64,000 bases of DNA. Origin: Desmodesmus armatus (lineage: Eukaryota; Chlorophyta; Chlorophyceae; Sphaeropleales; Scenedesmaceae). Every line of letters begins with the position of its first letter. Within the stretch, counting starts at the first letter, position 1. The translations under genes were made by a program, and so were the position numbers. Below are positions 1-12,244 of the stretch, one piece after another. The DNA lies in the NCBI GenBank assembly GCA_007449985.2, contig VIIQ02000148.1:183749-247748 (forward strand), in the 5' to 3' direction. Below the pieces are notes generated by a model. That model saw only the letters and a list, made by a program, of their open reading frames with translations, had not been told where the DNA came from and did no database searches.

Positions 1-603
1 TGCAATCTACAAGTTCGGCAGAGCTGCCAGCGAGCTGTCCTGCCGAAGGACACAACGGTCTAGCAACTGCCCGCCAAAGGTTGCCTTCAACGGGATGATG
101 CCCTCATGATTCAGTTACATGAGCTCTATTGACGCATGAATTCACGCCATCTGCTTGTTCATCCGTGCTCGCGTGGGACAAGGCTTTCGCTGTGGGCTCT
201 AGTTCAACAGAGGGGCGAAACAATGGATGTCAATATGTCTTAGCGTCTTTTGAATCTTTATCAGACTTTGAAGGAGTTGCGGAGGCCAGGCGAAGCTGCA
301 CAAGGATTTGGCGCCACAGCTGCTGCCCTGTGAGTGCCAAAAGTGTTGAACCTGCCCCACTGCTCGAAGCTGCTGTATGCTTGACGCTTCGGATGCTACA
401 TGATGCTCTGATGTGATGGAGCACCATCATCTCTGCCTGTCTGTCTGTCTGCAGGGGCTTCCTTTTCAGTGGCAGCAGCAGTGGCAGCAGGGGGCACAGC
501 ACCAAGCACACCTACAGTACCCAGACACCACAGCACATACAGCAAGCAGCAGCATATATAACAGCTGTATCACCAGCAGCAGCAGCAGCAGCGGCAGCGA
601 TCA
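1..603. other. No gene recognised; upstream of the first gene
   Basis: Short overlapping open frames occur on both strands but none has a recognisable motif. The last ~120 bases become CAG-rich and lead into the ATG of the first gene, so the 3' part is probably its 5' UTR and promoter. A pyrimidine-rich stretch ending in CTGCAG near 435-452 could be a splice acceptor of an unseen 5' exon. Confidence 0.4.
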
Positions 604-2274
604 ATGAGGCCAAACAGGCGCTCTGCAGCAGCACAGGCACTAGCAGCCCTCCTGCTGTGCCAAGCAGCAGCCAGCTGCCTCGCAGCCCATGGCCCGGGGC
701 AAGTGGGGCTCAAAGGCATCCCTGTATGTGCTGCCGGCCTCGATGCATGCGGCATGCACGGCTGCTTCACCCCCCTACTGTCAAAGTGTGACCCCAGCAA
801 TGGCTGCATCTCGATAAAGATCCTCACACAGTTGTCAGCTTTCGTGCGTTTTGGTGGGAACGCAGCAGACCATGCAGGGGCATGCCCTATTGGCTTTGCC
901 AACAAGTGTGGGGATGAGTATTGCGGCATGGGTGAGATCTGTTCCGGAGGCAGCTGCCAGACCAACACCCCAGCCATATTCACAGCCCATAAGGTCCGCA
1001 ACTCAGCAACAGCAGCAAAGGCAGCCTGCCTGGCGGCTCGATACGGCACCGCAGCATGTTCTGGAGACATCACAGACATGACCGTCGTGGAGTGCAACGG
1101 AATCGGGGTGCCGTCAGTCAAGGGAATATTCTGTTTCCAGTCTCAGCTGTTCAACTGCGCAGTGCAGCCAGGCGGATCAGCCACATTCACCTGCAGAGGC
1201 ATCGCAGGGTTAACACAAGCCGTGACTGAAGTGTGGAACAGTACCATCAACACCGCAGCGCAGGTGGCAGCAGATGTAGCCGATGCAATCGCCAAGCAGG
1301 AGCAGCAGCAGGCTGTCGCAGCAGTGACCGCCAACAAGGCGCAGCTCGCAGCAACAGGCGGCGTGCCGATGGTGCTGTCAGATGCAGTCACGCCCCAGGG
1401 TGGGGCCGGCAGCGGCAGCAACAGCGGCAGAGGAGAGGTGTGGCGTGTGGGGGCCAATGCAGCCCTTGGAAGCCTCTCTCACGTTGTGAGGGACAAGATA
1501 TCTCCCTCAGGAGAGGGAGGACCCATACTGCAGCCGATCTTCCAGAATCTGGCGAATATGGTTACGAATGCCTCTAAGTCGCTGCTGAATATCACGGCGG
1601 AGGGTGTGAACGGGGCGACCGAGAGTGTGAAGAGCAAGTATCAGTCGACATTTGACTTGGGGCCGCCACCGATCAGGGACGCTGGGGAGGTGCCGCGTGC
1701 GACTTGTGTGATACTGGTGAGTGCGGTTTGTGGGGTTGTGAGTGGGCATGTGAATTGTGAGTGGGTGTGGGTGTGCATATGAGTCTGGGATTGAAAGGAC
1801 ACGGGGGTATGGGAGTGGGTTAGCAAAGGTAGAAAGCTGGAGAACAAGCACTGCAGCCACAATCTGAAGGGGTAAGCTGAACGAGCATGATGGCAAACCA
1901 CTCTTTTGGTGTGCTGAGGGTGGGGTTGCAGTCCCTTACAACACGTTACGACCCAAAACATGAGCTTATTACCCCTTTCTGGCACACTATGCTCATGAGA
2001 AAGCCTGGCAGTTTGTACAAGTCTGGTACCCAATGCGTGCAAGTTGTGTTGGGGGTGCTGGCTGCTGGCAGGCGCGGCGCAATAAACTACATGAACGTGA
2101 CTTGCCGTATGTAAGGGGTAACACTGGGCCAGTTGTATCCAGGGCGGCTGCACCCACTGTCATCGTTCAGCCACCGTGGCCGACTTGTGACTTCTTGCTT
2201 TTTGCTGCTATCACTGCTGAAATCGTCTTCCGCAGGCAAGCCTCCTGTCAGCAGCGCTATTGCTGGTGTTGTGA
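604..2274 (+). CDS. Secreted Cys-rich protein, probably GPI-anchored (2 exons)
   Basis: No family is recognised. The ORF opens at ATG 604 with a basic start (MRPNRRS) followed by an Ala/Leu-rich stretch and small residues before a Cys, a classical secretory signal peptide of about 27 residues. The next ~170 residues are Cys-rich (for example CGMHGC, CGDEYCGMGEIC), as in disulfide-bonded extracellular domains. A poly-Q/Ala coiled region follows, then three N-glycosylation sequons (NST, NAS, NIT). The ORF overruns into junk after a GTGAGT donor at 1717. Joining base 1716 to the CGCAG acceptor before 2236 keeps phase 0 and adds ASLLSAALLLVL and a TGA, a short hydrophobic C-terminus as in GPI attachment signals. 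The model is 383 residues. The signal peptide is clear; the GPI tail rests on a single inferred splice and is moderate. Confidence 0.6.
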
Positions 2275-5200
2275 GCAATTGCATACTGCCAAACACGACA
2301 GTGGAACCTGCCAAGTAACTCAGGCGGCAGCGCCAGCAGCAGCAAAGCAGCAGCAGCGCTGCAACTGATGCTGTGCAGCCCTACAGGACAAGACGTGAGC
2401 AGCAGCGTCTCCGGGCAGCAAATCAACTGGGAGCAGGAGAGGGGCTGCTGCTCCACAGCTTTGCTGCTCTGCTGTGCATTCAGGATGTTTCACTCCTGTA
2501 CTGTTTTTTTGACAGGCAGGACAGCACCTGCACTGCTTGCACCCTTTTTGCGCATGACCAACATTCGTGCTGGAGTGTTGCAGCACAACCTCATGCTGAG
2601 CGATTGGCAGCACAGCAGGGAATTACAACCCTGCGTGGTTTGGCTCCTTGCACAGCCTGCAGCAGCAATGGAGCCAGCCTTGGCAGCAATACAGTTGCAG
2701 CAGCGACATCAGTGTGCGCTGCCCTAGCAGCAGAAGCAATGCTGTAAGCATTGCGGTCAGTGGCAGCAGTGGCACACCCCAGCAGCAGTGCAGTTTGTGG
2801 CAGCAGTAGCGGTGTGCACACGTGGTGACTGAGGAGGGAGCCCTGTGTGGGGTATGCCGTGCGATACCCGGCTGGACAGAACCCTAGCCGCATGCTGGTG
2901 ATGTATGTCCTGATGAAGCTTTGCATTGTGTGTCTTGTGTGCATTCAGGGTTTAGGGGTGTGTCTTGTTAGCCCTGGCTGCTTGCCAGGCTGTTTGCATT
3001 TCACGCAGCGATTTAAACGTTCGTTTGTCATAAAGCTTGTACTCCTGCAGCCCTGTGTTGCTTGTTTGGGGCATGTGGTATTGCCATTACCGGGAAAGGA
3101 ACCCAACTTGTTGAATCCATGACTGTTGTATCCTCAGGATCTGTCTTTACAGACAAATAGCTAGCTTTGTGGTGACCTGTCCAGAGATCCAACGGAGATC
3201 TGATCTATTAGTCAGGGGTTGGGTGTGGCGGGTAAACCCTAGGCTCTGGGTTTTACCAGTTGCCCTCGCCCAAGCTGTTGATGAGATATTTTGCATGCAT
3301 AGTAGGATGCTTTGATTGTCAGTGCCTTTCTGGACTGCTTATATCTTGCGTCACCCTCCTGCTCATGCGTTGTGATGACATGAGTTGCGATGCAGCTTAC
3401 AGAGATGATGTTGTGTGTTGCTGTAGATGTTGTTGCGGCAGCGTCATGGCCACTCTGTCAAGACTGTGTTGATTAGCTTGTTGACCTGGCCCATTGACCG
3501 CAGGCCTCAGCAGGTGCAAGGCCGCCAGCGGCTGTCTAGGCTGCTCATTGAGTTAGTAGCGCTACATGGTGGATTTTATACGACTGAACCTCCTGCTCCC
3601 TGCATCATGCAATTGCAGTCAGTAATTGGATGTTACACAGAACATCAACAATGGGGAGCCAACAAAAGGCTCAGCGGGCAGTCAGTGACGCCCACAAACA
3701 AAGTCGATGGAGTGCTGTTAGGGGGGCTGTCAAAGGTGGTGCCAAGGGGCACCCTCTCACTCACAATCCAAGGGGGAGGGAGGGGCAGGGCGATGTACCT
3801 CTCAACAAGAAGCAGTGCCCCAACCACACCCTGGTTGGCTGCGCCCTGCACCAGCAGGTCCCACCACACCAAGCAATAGGCTGACAGGCAGACAGCCACA
3901 CCACCAGCAAAGGCAAATTTCAAGGTAGAAGAATACAGAACCCTGCACGTCACGTACATCACATGTGACTGAACCCCCTCCCCAGGCCGAAACACCACCA
4001 GCAAAGCCAGGTGCGGCCAGCAGCTGTTCGCCCCTCCAGGCTGCACATGTGGGACTTACGGCACAGGCGGCCGCCTGGCATGGGGCTGATGGTGGCATGT
4101 CTGCTGCTTGCGGCGACACCTGCACATGTACACATAGCAGTCGTCAGCAACCTGTTACACTGCACATGCAGTATGTTTGCTGCCCAAAGCAGCAGCAGCA
4201 GCAGCCCAGGAACGACACACGACTCGCGCACAGCAGTGGCAGCCGCTGCAGCGGCTGCAAGCTTGTTGCTTGCCATGCCACAGGCTGCAGTAGGCAGTGC
4301 CTGTGCTAGATGCGGGTGGCCCCTATTGCTGCTGCTGCTGTGCTGTACTGTCAGATGACACCATACAATTGCCCAACGGCCCCCAGCTGCTGCGCCCGCC
4401 TAGCAACAAGCAAAAACAGCAGGCAAACCGGCCAGCCAGCGCCCCACAGCTAAATAGGGTGCATTCGGATCTGTCCGAGACGGTCTCTTGCAGCAGCGAC
4501 AGGCCTTCCGCGCTCGGCCTCTGCGCCAGCTGCTAACAGCGACCCATCCAGATTCTGTCAGTAGGTACCATCACTGCCCTGCACAGCAGCACCCGCCGCG
4601 GCAGCAACATCAGCAGCCTCAGCAGCAGGACCATCAGCAGCAGGGCGCAGGGGGACACGGAAGGACTGACGTTAGGGCAGTACAGCTCACGTTGTTCAGC
4701 AGCTTGCTGTCTTGCTGCTTGCTGTGCGTGCGTCTCCTGCATCAGTTTACAACCACCCCCACCAATGTGCCTGCGTAGCACTGCGCATTGTGTTGTGCGC
4801 ACGGCTACAGCTAGTGCTGGCACGCAGTTGCAACACGCCGACCCTCACAGCCTACTGCCTGTTGTACCCTGCTCATCTGCCCACGCACCTGTGCATTGCA
4901 GCAGTGTGGTCCGAAATAGTACTCGAACATTTTTCGGCACGATGGCCGTGAAAAGCAATGGCCCCGCCTGATGCTGCAGATAGGCTGAGGGAGGCGTCCT
5001 GGGCTGTTGAGCTGCAGCAGCCCCTGCAGCATTCACACGCACATGTTGTGAACAAAAAGCCAAGAGAGTGTGCGTGCGAGCCGCGCGCATGCACTTGCAT
5101 CATCCGCAGAGTTGACAGTTTCCCCCAGCAGCTAATGATGCCAGCATGTACGCACATGCTCGCACGCATATGAAACAGACAGTGGAAAGCCTGCATGCAC

Positions 5201-6079
5201 ACTGCTTGCATGCGTGCAGCATGTGCAAAGCTGACGCATCCCTGCAACGATAGCTGCATATAGCAGCTTACGATGATGGCACTGCCGCACCTGCTGCTGT
5301 GGCTCAACATGCATCGCTGCCAGTTGGTGCTGGGTGGGAAGCAGCGCTGCTGCTTGCACTGCTATCGCGCCATCAGAACTGCTGGAGGCAATTGTTTGCG
5401 CTCAGTGCTTCCACTGTCCTTCATCAGCACTTTAGAATGTCACATCTTTGGATGGGTGACGCATTGTAGAGACTCTACACAGCCTGCTCGCTTTGCTGTC
5501 TCAACAGCAGCAGCAGCTGAGTGCTGGGTGCTGAGCGAGCCCAGAGAAGAGTAGCATCCCGTGTTTAGTGATGATACTCAAGCACACCAGCATCCTCAAC
5601 AAGGCAGCAGGCAGAGACAAGAAGGCTCACAAGGTTCAGTGAATGTGTGGATCAATGAATTTGTGGATCAAGGATGGTTCCAATTCTCACCAGCAATCTG
5701 TGCACTTGCCAAACACCAAAACACATCAATGTTCAAGGGTTTCGCGGCTGTAGCTTCAGGCTTGGGGTTCTTGGCCGTTGCATGCCATTCAATTCGCCTC
5801 AAAGCCTACCAAACCTCACAGTCTCACTATCTCACAAGTAATACAGCCTATAGCAGGTAAGACAGATGTGAAAGTGACCCCCTTAGCCTGCAGCGAACTG
5901 GGCTTTTGTTTTGTGTGCAATGCAAGGCCCCCAGTCTAGCACCGCGTGGTGCACCATCAGCCTTTTATATATGCTCAGTCGAGTGGGTTTCTGTGTGAGC
6001 TGTGCAGCAGTGCCAGCGCGCTTGGACTTCCCCGCGAAACAGATATGTGGGCTGCCAACCATTCACCCTTCATTCCTCC
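2275..6079. other. Non-coding, CAG-rich interval
   Basis: Apart from the 3' UTR of the first gene I see no supported gene. Open frames here are short, overlap on both strands, and are full of CAG-derived Gln, Ala and Ser runs. No family motif is visible and no chain of phased exons could be built. Confidence 0.4.
2743..2747 (+). terminator. Possible TGTAA poly(A) signal of the secreted-protein gene
   Basis: TGTAA is the usual chlorophyte polyadenylation signal. It lies about 470 bases after the inferred stop at 2274. A five-base match is weak evidence on its own. Confidence 0.25.
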
Positions 6080-7130
6080 TGCTTGCAGGTTTTAAGTTTG
6101 ATGTATCTCTACAGACAAGGCTGCAAGGCAGGTGAGTTGGCAGGTGAGTTTCGGCAAGCAGTGACAGCAGTACTGCAGTACCCTGCACAGGTAGCAGCAG
6201 AGAGCCAGGCTAGGCGCACGGACGACTCTCAGCTCCTTGTGGGCATTATCGACCGAAAGGTTACGGGCTGGGCCCGCCTTACACACACCCCCATCAGGCT
6301 CAGGGCTGGGGCCCTGGGTGGGACTGGTGGTCAGGTGCTGCTGGGTGCGCTGTCGTCTGGCTCTCTGCTGTTGCACATGTCAACTTTGCATTCGGTACAG
6401 AAGCAGCAGCATCAGCAGTAGCAGCAGCATCTCTACAGTAGTGCTACTAGCACGGACCAGCTGCTGAGTGCATCAAAAAGCAAGCCCTACTGATGCTTGC
6501 AGGTTGCCATAAGTGCAATATATTTCTACAGACAAGGCTGCAAGGCAGGTGAGTTGGCAGGTGAGTTTCGGCAAGCAGTGACTGCAGTACTGCAGTACCC
6601 TGCACAGGCAGCAGCAGAGAGCCAGGCTAGGCGCACGGACGACTCTCAGCTCCTTGTGGGCATTGTCAACCGAAAGGCTATGGGCTGGTCCCGCCTTACA
6701 CACACCCCCATCAGGCTCAGGGCTGGGGCCCTGGGTGGGACTGGTGGTCAGGTGCTGCTGGGTGCGCTGTGGTTTGGCTCTCTGCTGTTGCACATGTCAA
6801 CTTTGCATTCAGTCCAAGCAGCAGCAGCAGCAGCATGTTTCATCCAGCAAGCAATAGCAAACACGGCAGCAGTAGAGTCAGGCTGGGGCTCACAGGGGAC
6901 TATGGCTCCATGCGGGCATTGCCTTCAAATGCCGGTGGGGGCTTCAAACGCCCCCCGGTGTACACACACCCCTGCCAGGGTTGGGGCCCATAACCCCCTG
7001 AGCCTGGTGGACAGGTGCTGTTGGGTGCGCCCTGGTCTGACTCTCTGCTGTCCACACACGCCAGCTGTCACCTATCGAATGCCAGGTTACTGAGTGCATC
7101 AAACAACAAGCCTTACTGGTTGCTGGGCCA
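6080..7130 (+). repeat. ~0.42 kb segment in three tandem copies (third degenerate)
   Basis: The block at about 6080-6403 recurs almost unchanged at about 6494-6815, and a diverged, shortened copy runs from about 6890 to 7130. Shared landmarks are ACAGACAAGGCTGCAAGGCA, a doubled donor-like GCAGGTGAGTT, and the flank CTGAGTGCATCAAA at 6463 and 7091. Copies 1 and 2 are open in one frame over about 100 codons (both contain GELAGEFRQAVTAVLQYPAQ), but I recognise no domain and cannot tell a duplicated exon from a repeated intergenic unit. Confidence 0.75.
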
Positions 7131-7929
7131 GCAAATGCTTTTGGAATGCCACGGTTGGCACTGCAGCACAGACCGGCAGTTGTCGGCTGTGCTGCAGGGG
7201 GTTCAACTCCCCCACCTTCCAATTCCTTACACAAACATGCCATCCTTGCTGCACAGATCTGCAGTTTGTTTTTATTGTGTCAGTTCCCCGGTTGAAGCTT
7301 ACCAAGGTGCCTGCTGAACAGGATAGCTGCAATTGTCTTTGCTGCGCCAACTTTGCTTCAAGCTGCTGCTATATTCATACAAGTGTGTATTCAGCGCCAG
7401 CTGAGTATCAGCAGCCGCTGCAGCATGCCCTGTTAGGAGTCAATGCAGCAACACCCCTTCGCATCAAACACCACCATCACTTTGACCACTACGATATCCG
7501 AAGTTGTCACAGCCTTGACCGCCCTTCAAGTTGTGCGCAAGCAGCAGTGCTGCCGGCTGCCAGTGAGGTATTTCTATGTTACGGTGGTGAGATCTGAACT
7601 CACAAGCAGCGCAAATCTGCAAAGCACAAAACCCTCAGGGCCAGCTTGGGCCATGTGCCACATAACAGCAAAGTAGGTGTCAAACTGAGGCACCCACTGC
7701 GTTGTGTTGTTGGGCAAGGTGTTTGATTCAGGCTGCAGCGCTGGTGACGTGACTCGAATAGAACCAAGTCCTGCTGGAGACTTTCCTGCTGGCAGTGCCA
7801 TCACCTTCAGTCATTGCATATTGCTGCTCTGTACAACATAGCGCTTCTGCATAAACCCTGTTTGCGCCGCGCAGTTAGCGTGCACTCCACAGCCAACACA
7901 GCAACCTGCCACCCTAACGTCACAACATC
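7131..7929. other. Interval with no recognised gene
   Basis: It contains only short overlapping open frames without motifs. It probably includes the 3' UTR of the minus-strand gene ending at 7930. Confidence 0.35.
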
Positions 7930-8444
7930 TCAGCTGCCCCCGAACAGCCCCCGCTTGCGTTTCGCCTTCTCCTGCTGCTCCGCCTCCACCTGGCGCGCAA
8001 ACTCTTGCAAATCGAAGCCGCGCGGCAGCGCGGGCTGGCCTGGCATGTCTGGGTCCTCGAACAACGTCTGCAGAGCGCAAAAGCACGCAGAAAATGATAC
8101 ACATAATCAGCACCAAAAAGCTGTGCGCGTGCACAGAGACGTCTTGTATGACTTGGGCCGAACGTGGGCTGCGCAACGCTCTACTGTTGATTGCGACGTG
8201 ACATGCAGATACGAAAATCCACCGCACACAGCACGTTTAGCTCGCATGTTTAGTCAACGTTCCCACCTGGTCGAATATCTGGCGCTCATACGATCGTGGG
8301 TCGTTCAGGTCGATGTCGACCGACTGGTTGAGGATGTCTGCTGAAGACGGCCGCTTGCCAAATAGGCGTGCAAAAGGGCTCTCCTCCGCTGTCTCCGTCA
8401 GCCCCTCCAAAATCTCACCAGGGGGGATAAACTGCAGCAGCCAC

Positions 8445-8479
<35 letters not shown>

Positions 8480-10504
8480 GGCGTCAGAGAATCACAGTCG
8501 ACGCAGCCCTTTCCAGCACCAAAATAAAACCTTGTGCAAAGATGGCAGCTGCCAGCAACTGATAATGCAACAATCACCTGCATAACTGCAGCAAGCAAGG
8601 CTCGGCAGAGTGGTACACGGCAGTCAATGAGACTACCGCCTATCACTGAAAGCATCCACTTGTCACCCCCCCCCCCCCACCAATGTCAGTTGGTCGCGAT
8701 TGATCTGACTCCACATCGGCAACATGCACCACCCCATGCCAGGCGTTGCACAGCAACCTGCACCAAGCCCCCTCTCCTCACACCCACCCAGTCAGCCAAC
8801 CAGCCACCCACCCACCTACCCAACAACCCACCACCCAGCCACAACCCAACCACCCCCCCACCCACCTAGCCACCAAATCACCCGCCCACCCACCCGCCCA
8901 GCCACGCACCTTGCCGTCTGCGCTGACCATGCCCGAGCCCGGTGGCAGTGGCAGCTGCTGGCCGTCTGCCATGGCCACCACATTCACCTCACGGTCAAGC
9001 TTCACACCAGCGATCTCAGACACCTGGGAACACCAAAGTCAGCAGCAGCACCAACAGCATGAGCAAGGGTGTGCGTGTTCGCACAAAACAGCTATGGACA
9101 GGTCCACGGTTGTCTGGTAGTCCTGTGGGCTCTGTATGCTGGCCTCATGTGTTCAAAACCCCCGCCCCTGCCCCCACAGGCTCCTCATCACCCCTCTGAG
9201 TATCTGGCTGGCCAGCACCATGGTGCTCAACCACCCAGTGCCTGCCTCCCAAGCAATATGCTGGATCACATGCAGCACCTGCATTTCCCAGGTTGCTCAC
9301 AGGTGTGACCCGCACAATCTCAAATGGCCCACGTGCCACTGTGCAAGCCCCCCCCCCCCCCCCCAGGCCGTCGTCCCCTCTCAAGCTAATTTAACTCCCA
9401 CCTTGAACTGCTTCATGTCGCTGATGTTGCCAACGGGTGTGATGCGGCGCTGGTTGTCCTCCATATAGATGTTGAACAGGTTGCCCTGGGTGTCAACCTG
9501 GGGGGGGGGGGGGGAGGGAGGGGGTGAACGGGGGGTGAGGGATTTTGGAAACAGCAGCAGAGCAGGCAAGGTAGGCTGATATATTCCCCCAAGTGCCTCA
9601 CGTAACAACTGCACAGCTGCAGAAAGAGACCCAGATTGCGGTACAGTGTCGCAAAATGCAGTGCAGTACAGGTTTGGGGACAAGTCTAGTGTTGGGAAGT
9701 GCACTTTGCTCTGCAATTCCTGCTGCAATGCCAACAAACCCTGAAGAGCGCTGGCTCTTCCACCATAACTTGGTCCCCTTGTGAATTTGCAGCCACATGT
9801 GATAGCAGCCTTGATATCTACCAGCCCCACTCACTGCATAGATGCCAATGTCAGGGTTGCCGCTGTCATAGTAGAGGTCCCCAGCCTGGTCTATGACGTA
9901 CATGCGCCCACGCATGTCCTGAGCAGCAGCGACCCAGTTGCCACCTGCGACAAGAGAAACCCACATTGCAGTACAGTTTGGTAGGCGGTGCTTAACATTC
10001 AGGACCAGATCGTTGCATTGTGGTACAGTACAGCTCTGTGGTGGGGGTCAGAGAAACAACCCTTTGCCACCTGTGTTTCAAGGTTGACTTTGCATGCATG
10101 TACTGTGTCGTCTGTCCACACCTTTAGTGTATTGGGATCAGAACCTGGAGCATGTCTAACTAAATAGTTTTCCATAGTGTCTGTGTGGCCTGAGCGCCCG
10201 CCCCTCACCTGGTGTTTTTGCGTACACAAAATCGGCTGGGTCTACATCTGTGTAGCCGGCAAGCTTGAAGGGGAAGTCTGCTGGAGGGGTGCCCACCTGG
10301 ACGGGCGGCAAAATCTCTGGAAGGGGCATGGGGGATGGGGGGGTTTGCGGGGTGCAGTACAAGTTGATGTGGGCGATGTGAAAGTAAGGCCATGATGACA
10401 CTGGCCGCTGCTGTGACTGTATGATGGACTGTCAACCCTACTTATACTGCTGCTGCTGCTGCTGCTGCCGCTGCTGCTGCTGCTGCTGCTGCCGCTGCTG
10501 CTGC

Positions 10505-10541
<37 letters not shown>

Positions 10542-10684
10542 GCTGCCGCTACCGCTGCTGCCGCTACCGCTACCGCTGCTGCTGTTGCTGCTGCTGCCGC
10601 TACCGCTGCTGCTGTTGCTGCTGCTGCCGCTACCGCTGCTGCTGCTGCCGCTACCGCTGCTGCTGTTGCTGCTGCTGCCGCTAC

Positions 10685-10736
<52 letters not shown>

Positions 10737-10747
10737 GCTACCGCTAC

Positions 10748-10784
<37 letters not shown>

Positions 10785-10945
10785 GCTGCTGCTACCGCTG
10801 CTGCCGCTGCCGCTGCCGCTACCGCTGCTGCAGCTGCTGCTGTGTGGCAGTGTGCTTGCACCGATCGGCTCAAGTACACATGGCGCACATGTAAAGATGA
10901 AGTCCACAGGTCACATCATGCCAGCCAGCTACTCTGGTGTTGACC

Positions 10946-11001
<56 letters not shown>

Positions 11002-11427
11002 GCCACAGCTCAAGTGAAACCTCCCCCCCCCTCACTGACCCACTCACTTTTGTTCCAGACCCATATGCCTGCTGTGCCCACCAGCATGGACACAACAATG
11101 TTGCGGCGGCTCGCAAACGGCACCTCGTACCACGGCTGAAGCATGACAGGGCGGGGCAGGAGGGTGGGGGGAAGGGCGGTGACAATCATGATGAGAAGGG
11201 GATCAGCAACAACAGCTGCATGACAGCCATGTTGGCACCGAAAGCACCAACAGCACTGTACTTCAAACTCACGTGGCTCACTGTGGGTTCCCTGCTGCTG
11301 CTGCTGAGCTCACAAGGCCCTTGCCTGCTTCCCTTGCCTGCTTCCCTTGCCCTGCGCATTCAGCAGCCCCCCCCCCCCTTGACTGCACTCACACCTGCAG
11401 GCAAACTCCAAACCACTACTGCTGGGC

Positions 11428-11492
<65 letters not shown>

Positions 11493-11537
11493 GGTGGCAC
11501 TTCCACTTCCCTTTGCCTCTCCCCTTGAAGTCCATCT

Positions 11538-11576
<39 letters not shown>

Positions 11577-12147
11577 GGTGATGATGCCACTTGTTTTCCC
11601 CCTATGCTCGTTCGCATCTATTGACACACCACGCTGTCCACACAGACACACCCACTGCCTTCCAACTCACCACTGCTGGTTCCTGCTGCTGGGGTGGCGG
11701 GGGTGGAGGGGGTGGTGTGCCCCTAGGTGGTGCCATGAGTGGCCCCTTGCGCTGTATGGCTGGGTCCCAGTCAACATCCCGCTCCACTGCTCGACTGCAC
11801 CGGGAACAACAAACAGCAGTTATCAACTCAGTGTTGATGCGGCTAAGAAAGACCGTGCTAAGAAACAGCCTGGTATGAATGATGCATTACCAGGAAGACT
11901 CATGAGAATCATGTTGCATGACTCACACACTGACACGTGCTGTGATTCCCAGTCAGAGTTGCCAAGCTGCCAAGCACAAGTGGACAAGCACAGCTGGGCT
12001 GGGTCGCTGTGTCTTGCTTGAAGTGCAGCCACCACCAAGACGGCTTGGTGTATGCAATGATGTGGTGTTGAGATGCTCACCTGATCACCCGCGAGCATTG
12101 AAGCTGCTGCTGCTGCGACCTCTGGACTGCTGCTGCTGCTGGTGATG

Positions 12148-12188
<41 letters not shown>

Positions 12189-12244
12189 GACGGACAGCAG
12201 CACGCCTGGCTAAGCCAGCTCCGACTTTGGATGCTTTGATGCAT
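7930..12244 (-). CDS. Predicted plastid membrane protein of unknown function (9 exons, 368 aa)
   Basis: The model is a phased chain on the minus strand: 12244-12081, 11794-11671, 11135-11048, 10316-10209, 9944-9835, 9497-9402, 9023-8910, 8431-8267 and 8067-7930. Every junction has GT/AG and all phases agree, giving 368 residues. The first ~55 residues (MHQSIQSRSWLSQACCCP, then poly-Ala from a CAG tract) lack acidic residues and look like an organelle transit peptide. A Pro-rich stretch follows, then one hydrophobic segment (NIVVSMLVGTAGIWVW, near residues 110-125), then a conserved-looking domain with GRMYVIDQAGDLYYDSG, GIYAVDTQGNLFNIYMED and DIDLNDPRSYERQIFD, ending in a charged helix and KRGLFGGS. 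The repeated Asp-x-x-Gly-x-Leu pattern suggests short beta repeats. I do not recognise the family. Gene structure is strong; targeting is inference. It is head-to-head with the next gene. Confidence 0.75.
8780..8905. repeat. (CCAC/CCCA)n low-complexity tract in an intron
   Basis: An imperfect run of CCCA and CCAC units lies in the intron between exons 8910-9023 and 8267-8431 of the minus-strand gene. On the transcribed strand it is GGGT-rich and could form G-quadruplexes. Confidence 0.7.
10448..10850. repeat. ~400 bp compound CTG/CCG/CTA trinucleotide tract
   Basis: A nearly pure run of CTG interrupted by CCG, CTA and GTT codon-sized variants. It fills part of the intron between exons 11048-11135 and 10209-10316 of the predicted plastid gene, where it is transcribed as CAG/CGG. 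It is open in several frames on both strands, which produces artefactual poly-Ser, poly-Ala, poly-Cys and poly-Leu ORFs. Confidence 0.95.
10948..11000. repeat. (CTG)n microsatellite
   Basis: A nearly pure CTG array in the same intron as the larger tract at 10448-10850. Confidence 0.95.
11429..11492. repeat. (CTG)n microsatellite
   Basis: About 20 CTG units in the intron between exons 11671-11794 and 11048-11135 of the minus-strand gene. A shorter array lies at about 11540-11576. Confidence 0.95.
12119..12185 (-). repeat. Exonic CAG tract coding poly-Ala in a predicted transit peptide
   Basis: CTG on the plus strand is CAG on the coding strand and falls in exon 1 (12081-12244). The frame that fits the downstream exon phase reads it as GCA, that is poly-Ala. 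Length change in whole triplets would only lengthen the presequence. Confidence 0.8.

Noticed and set aside
7190..7225. tRNA-like T-arm (GGGGGTTCAACTCCCCC)
   Set aside because: No acceptor stem, D-arm or anticodon arm can be placed around it.
8646..9370. Proline-rich plus-strand ORFs over the CCAC tract
   Set aside because: They arise from simple repeats in an intron of the minus-strand gene, which has phased exons on both sides.
10442..10907. Long poly-Ala, poly-Ser, poly-Cys and poly-Leu ORFs over the CTG tract
   Set aside because: A pure triplet repeat is open in most frames on both strands. The tract lies in an intron of the minus-strand gene model.
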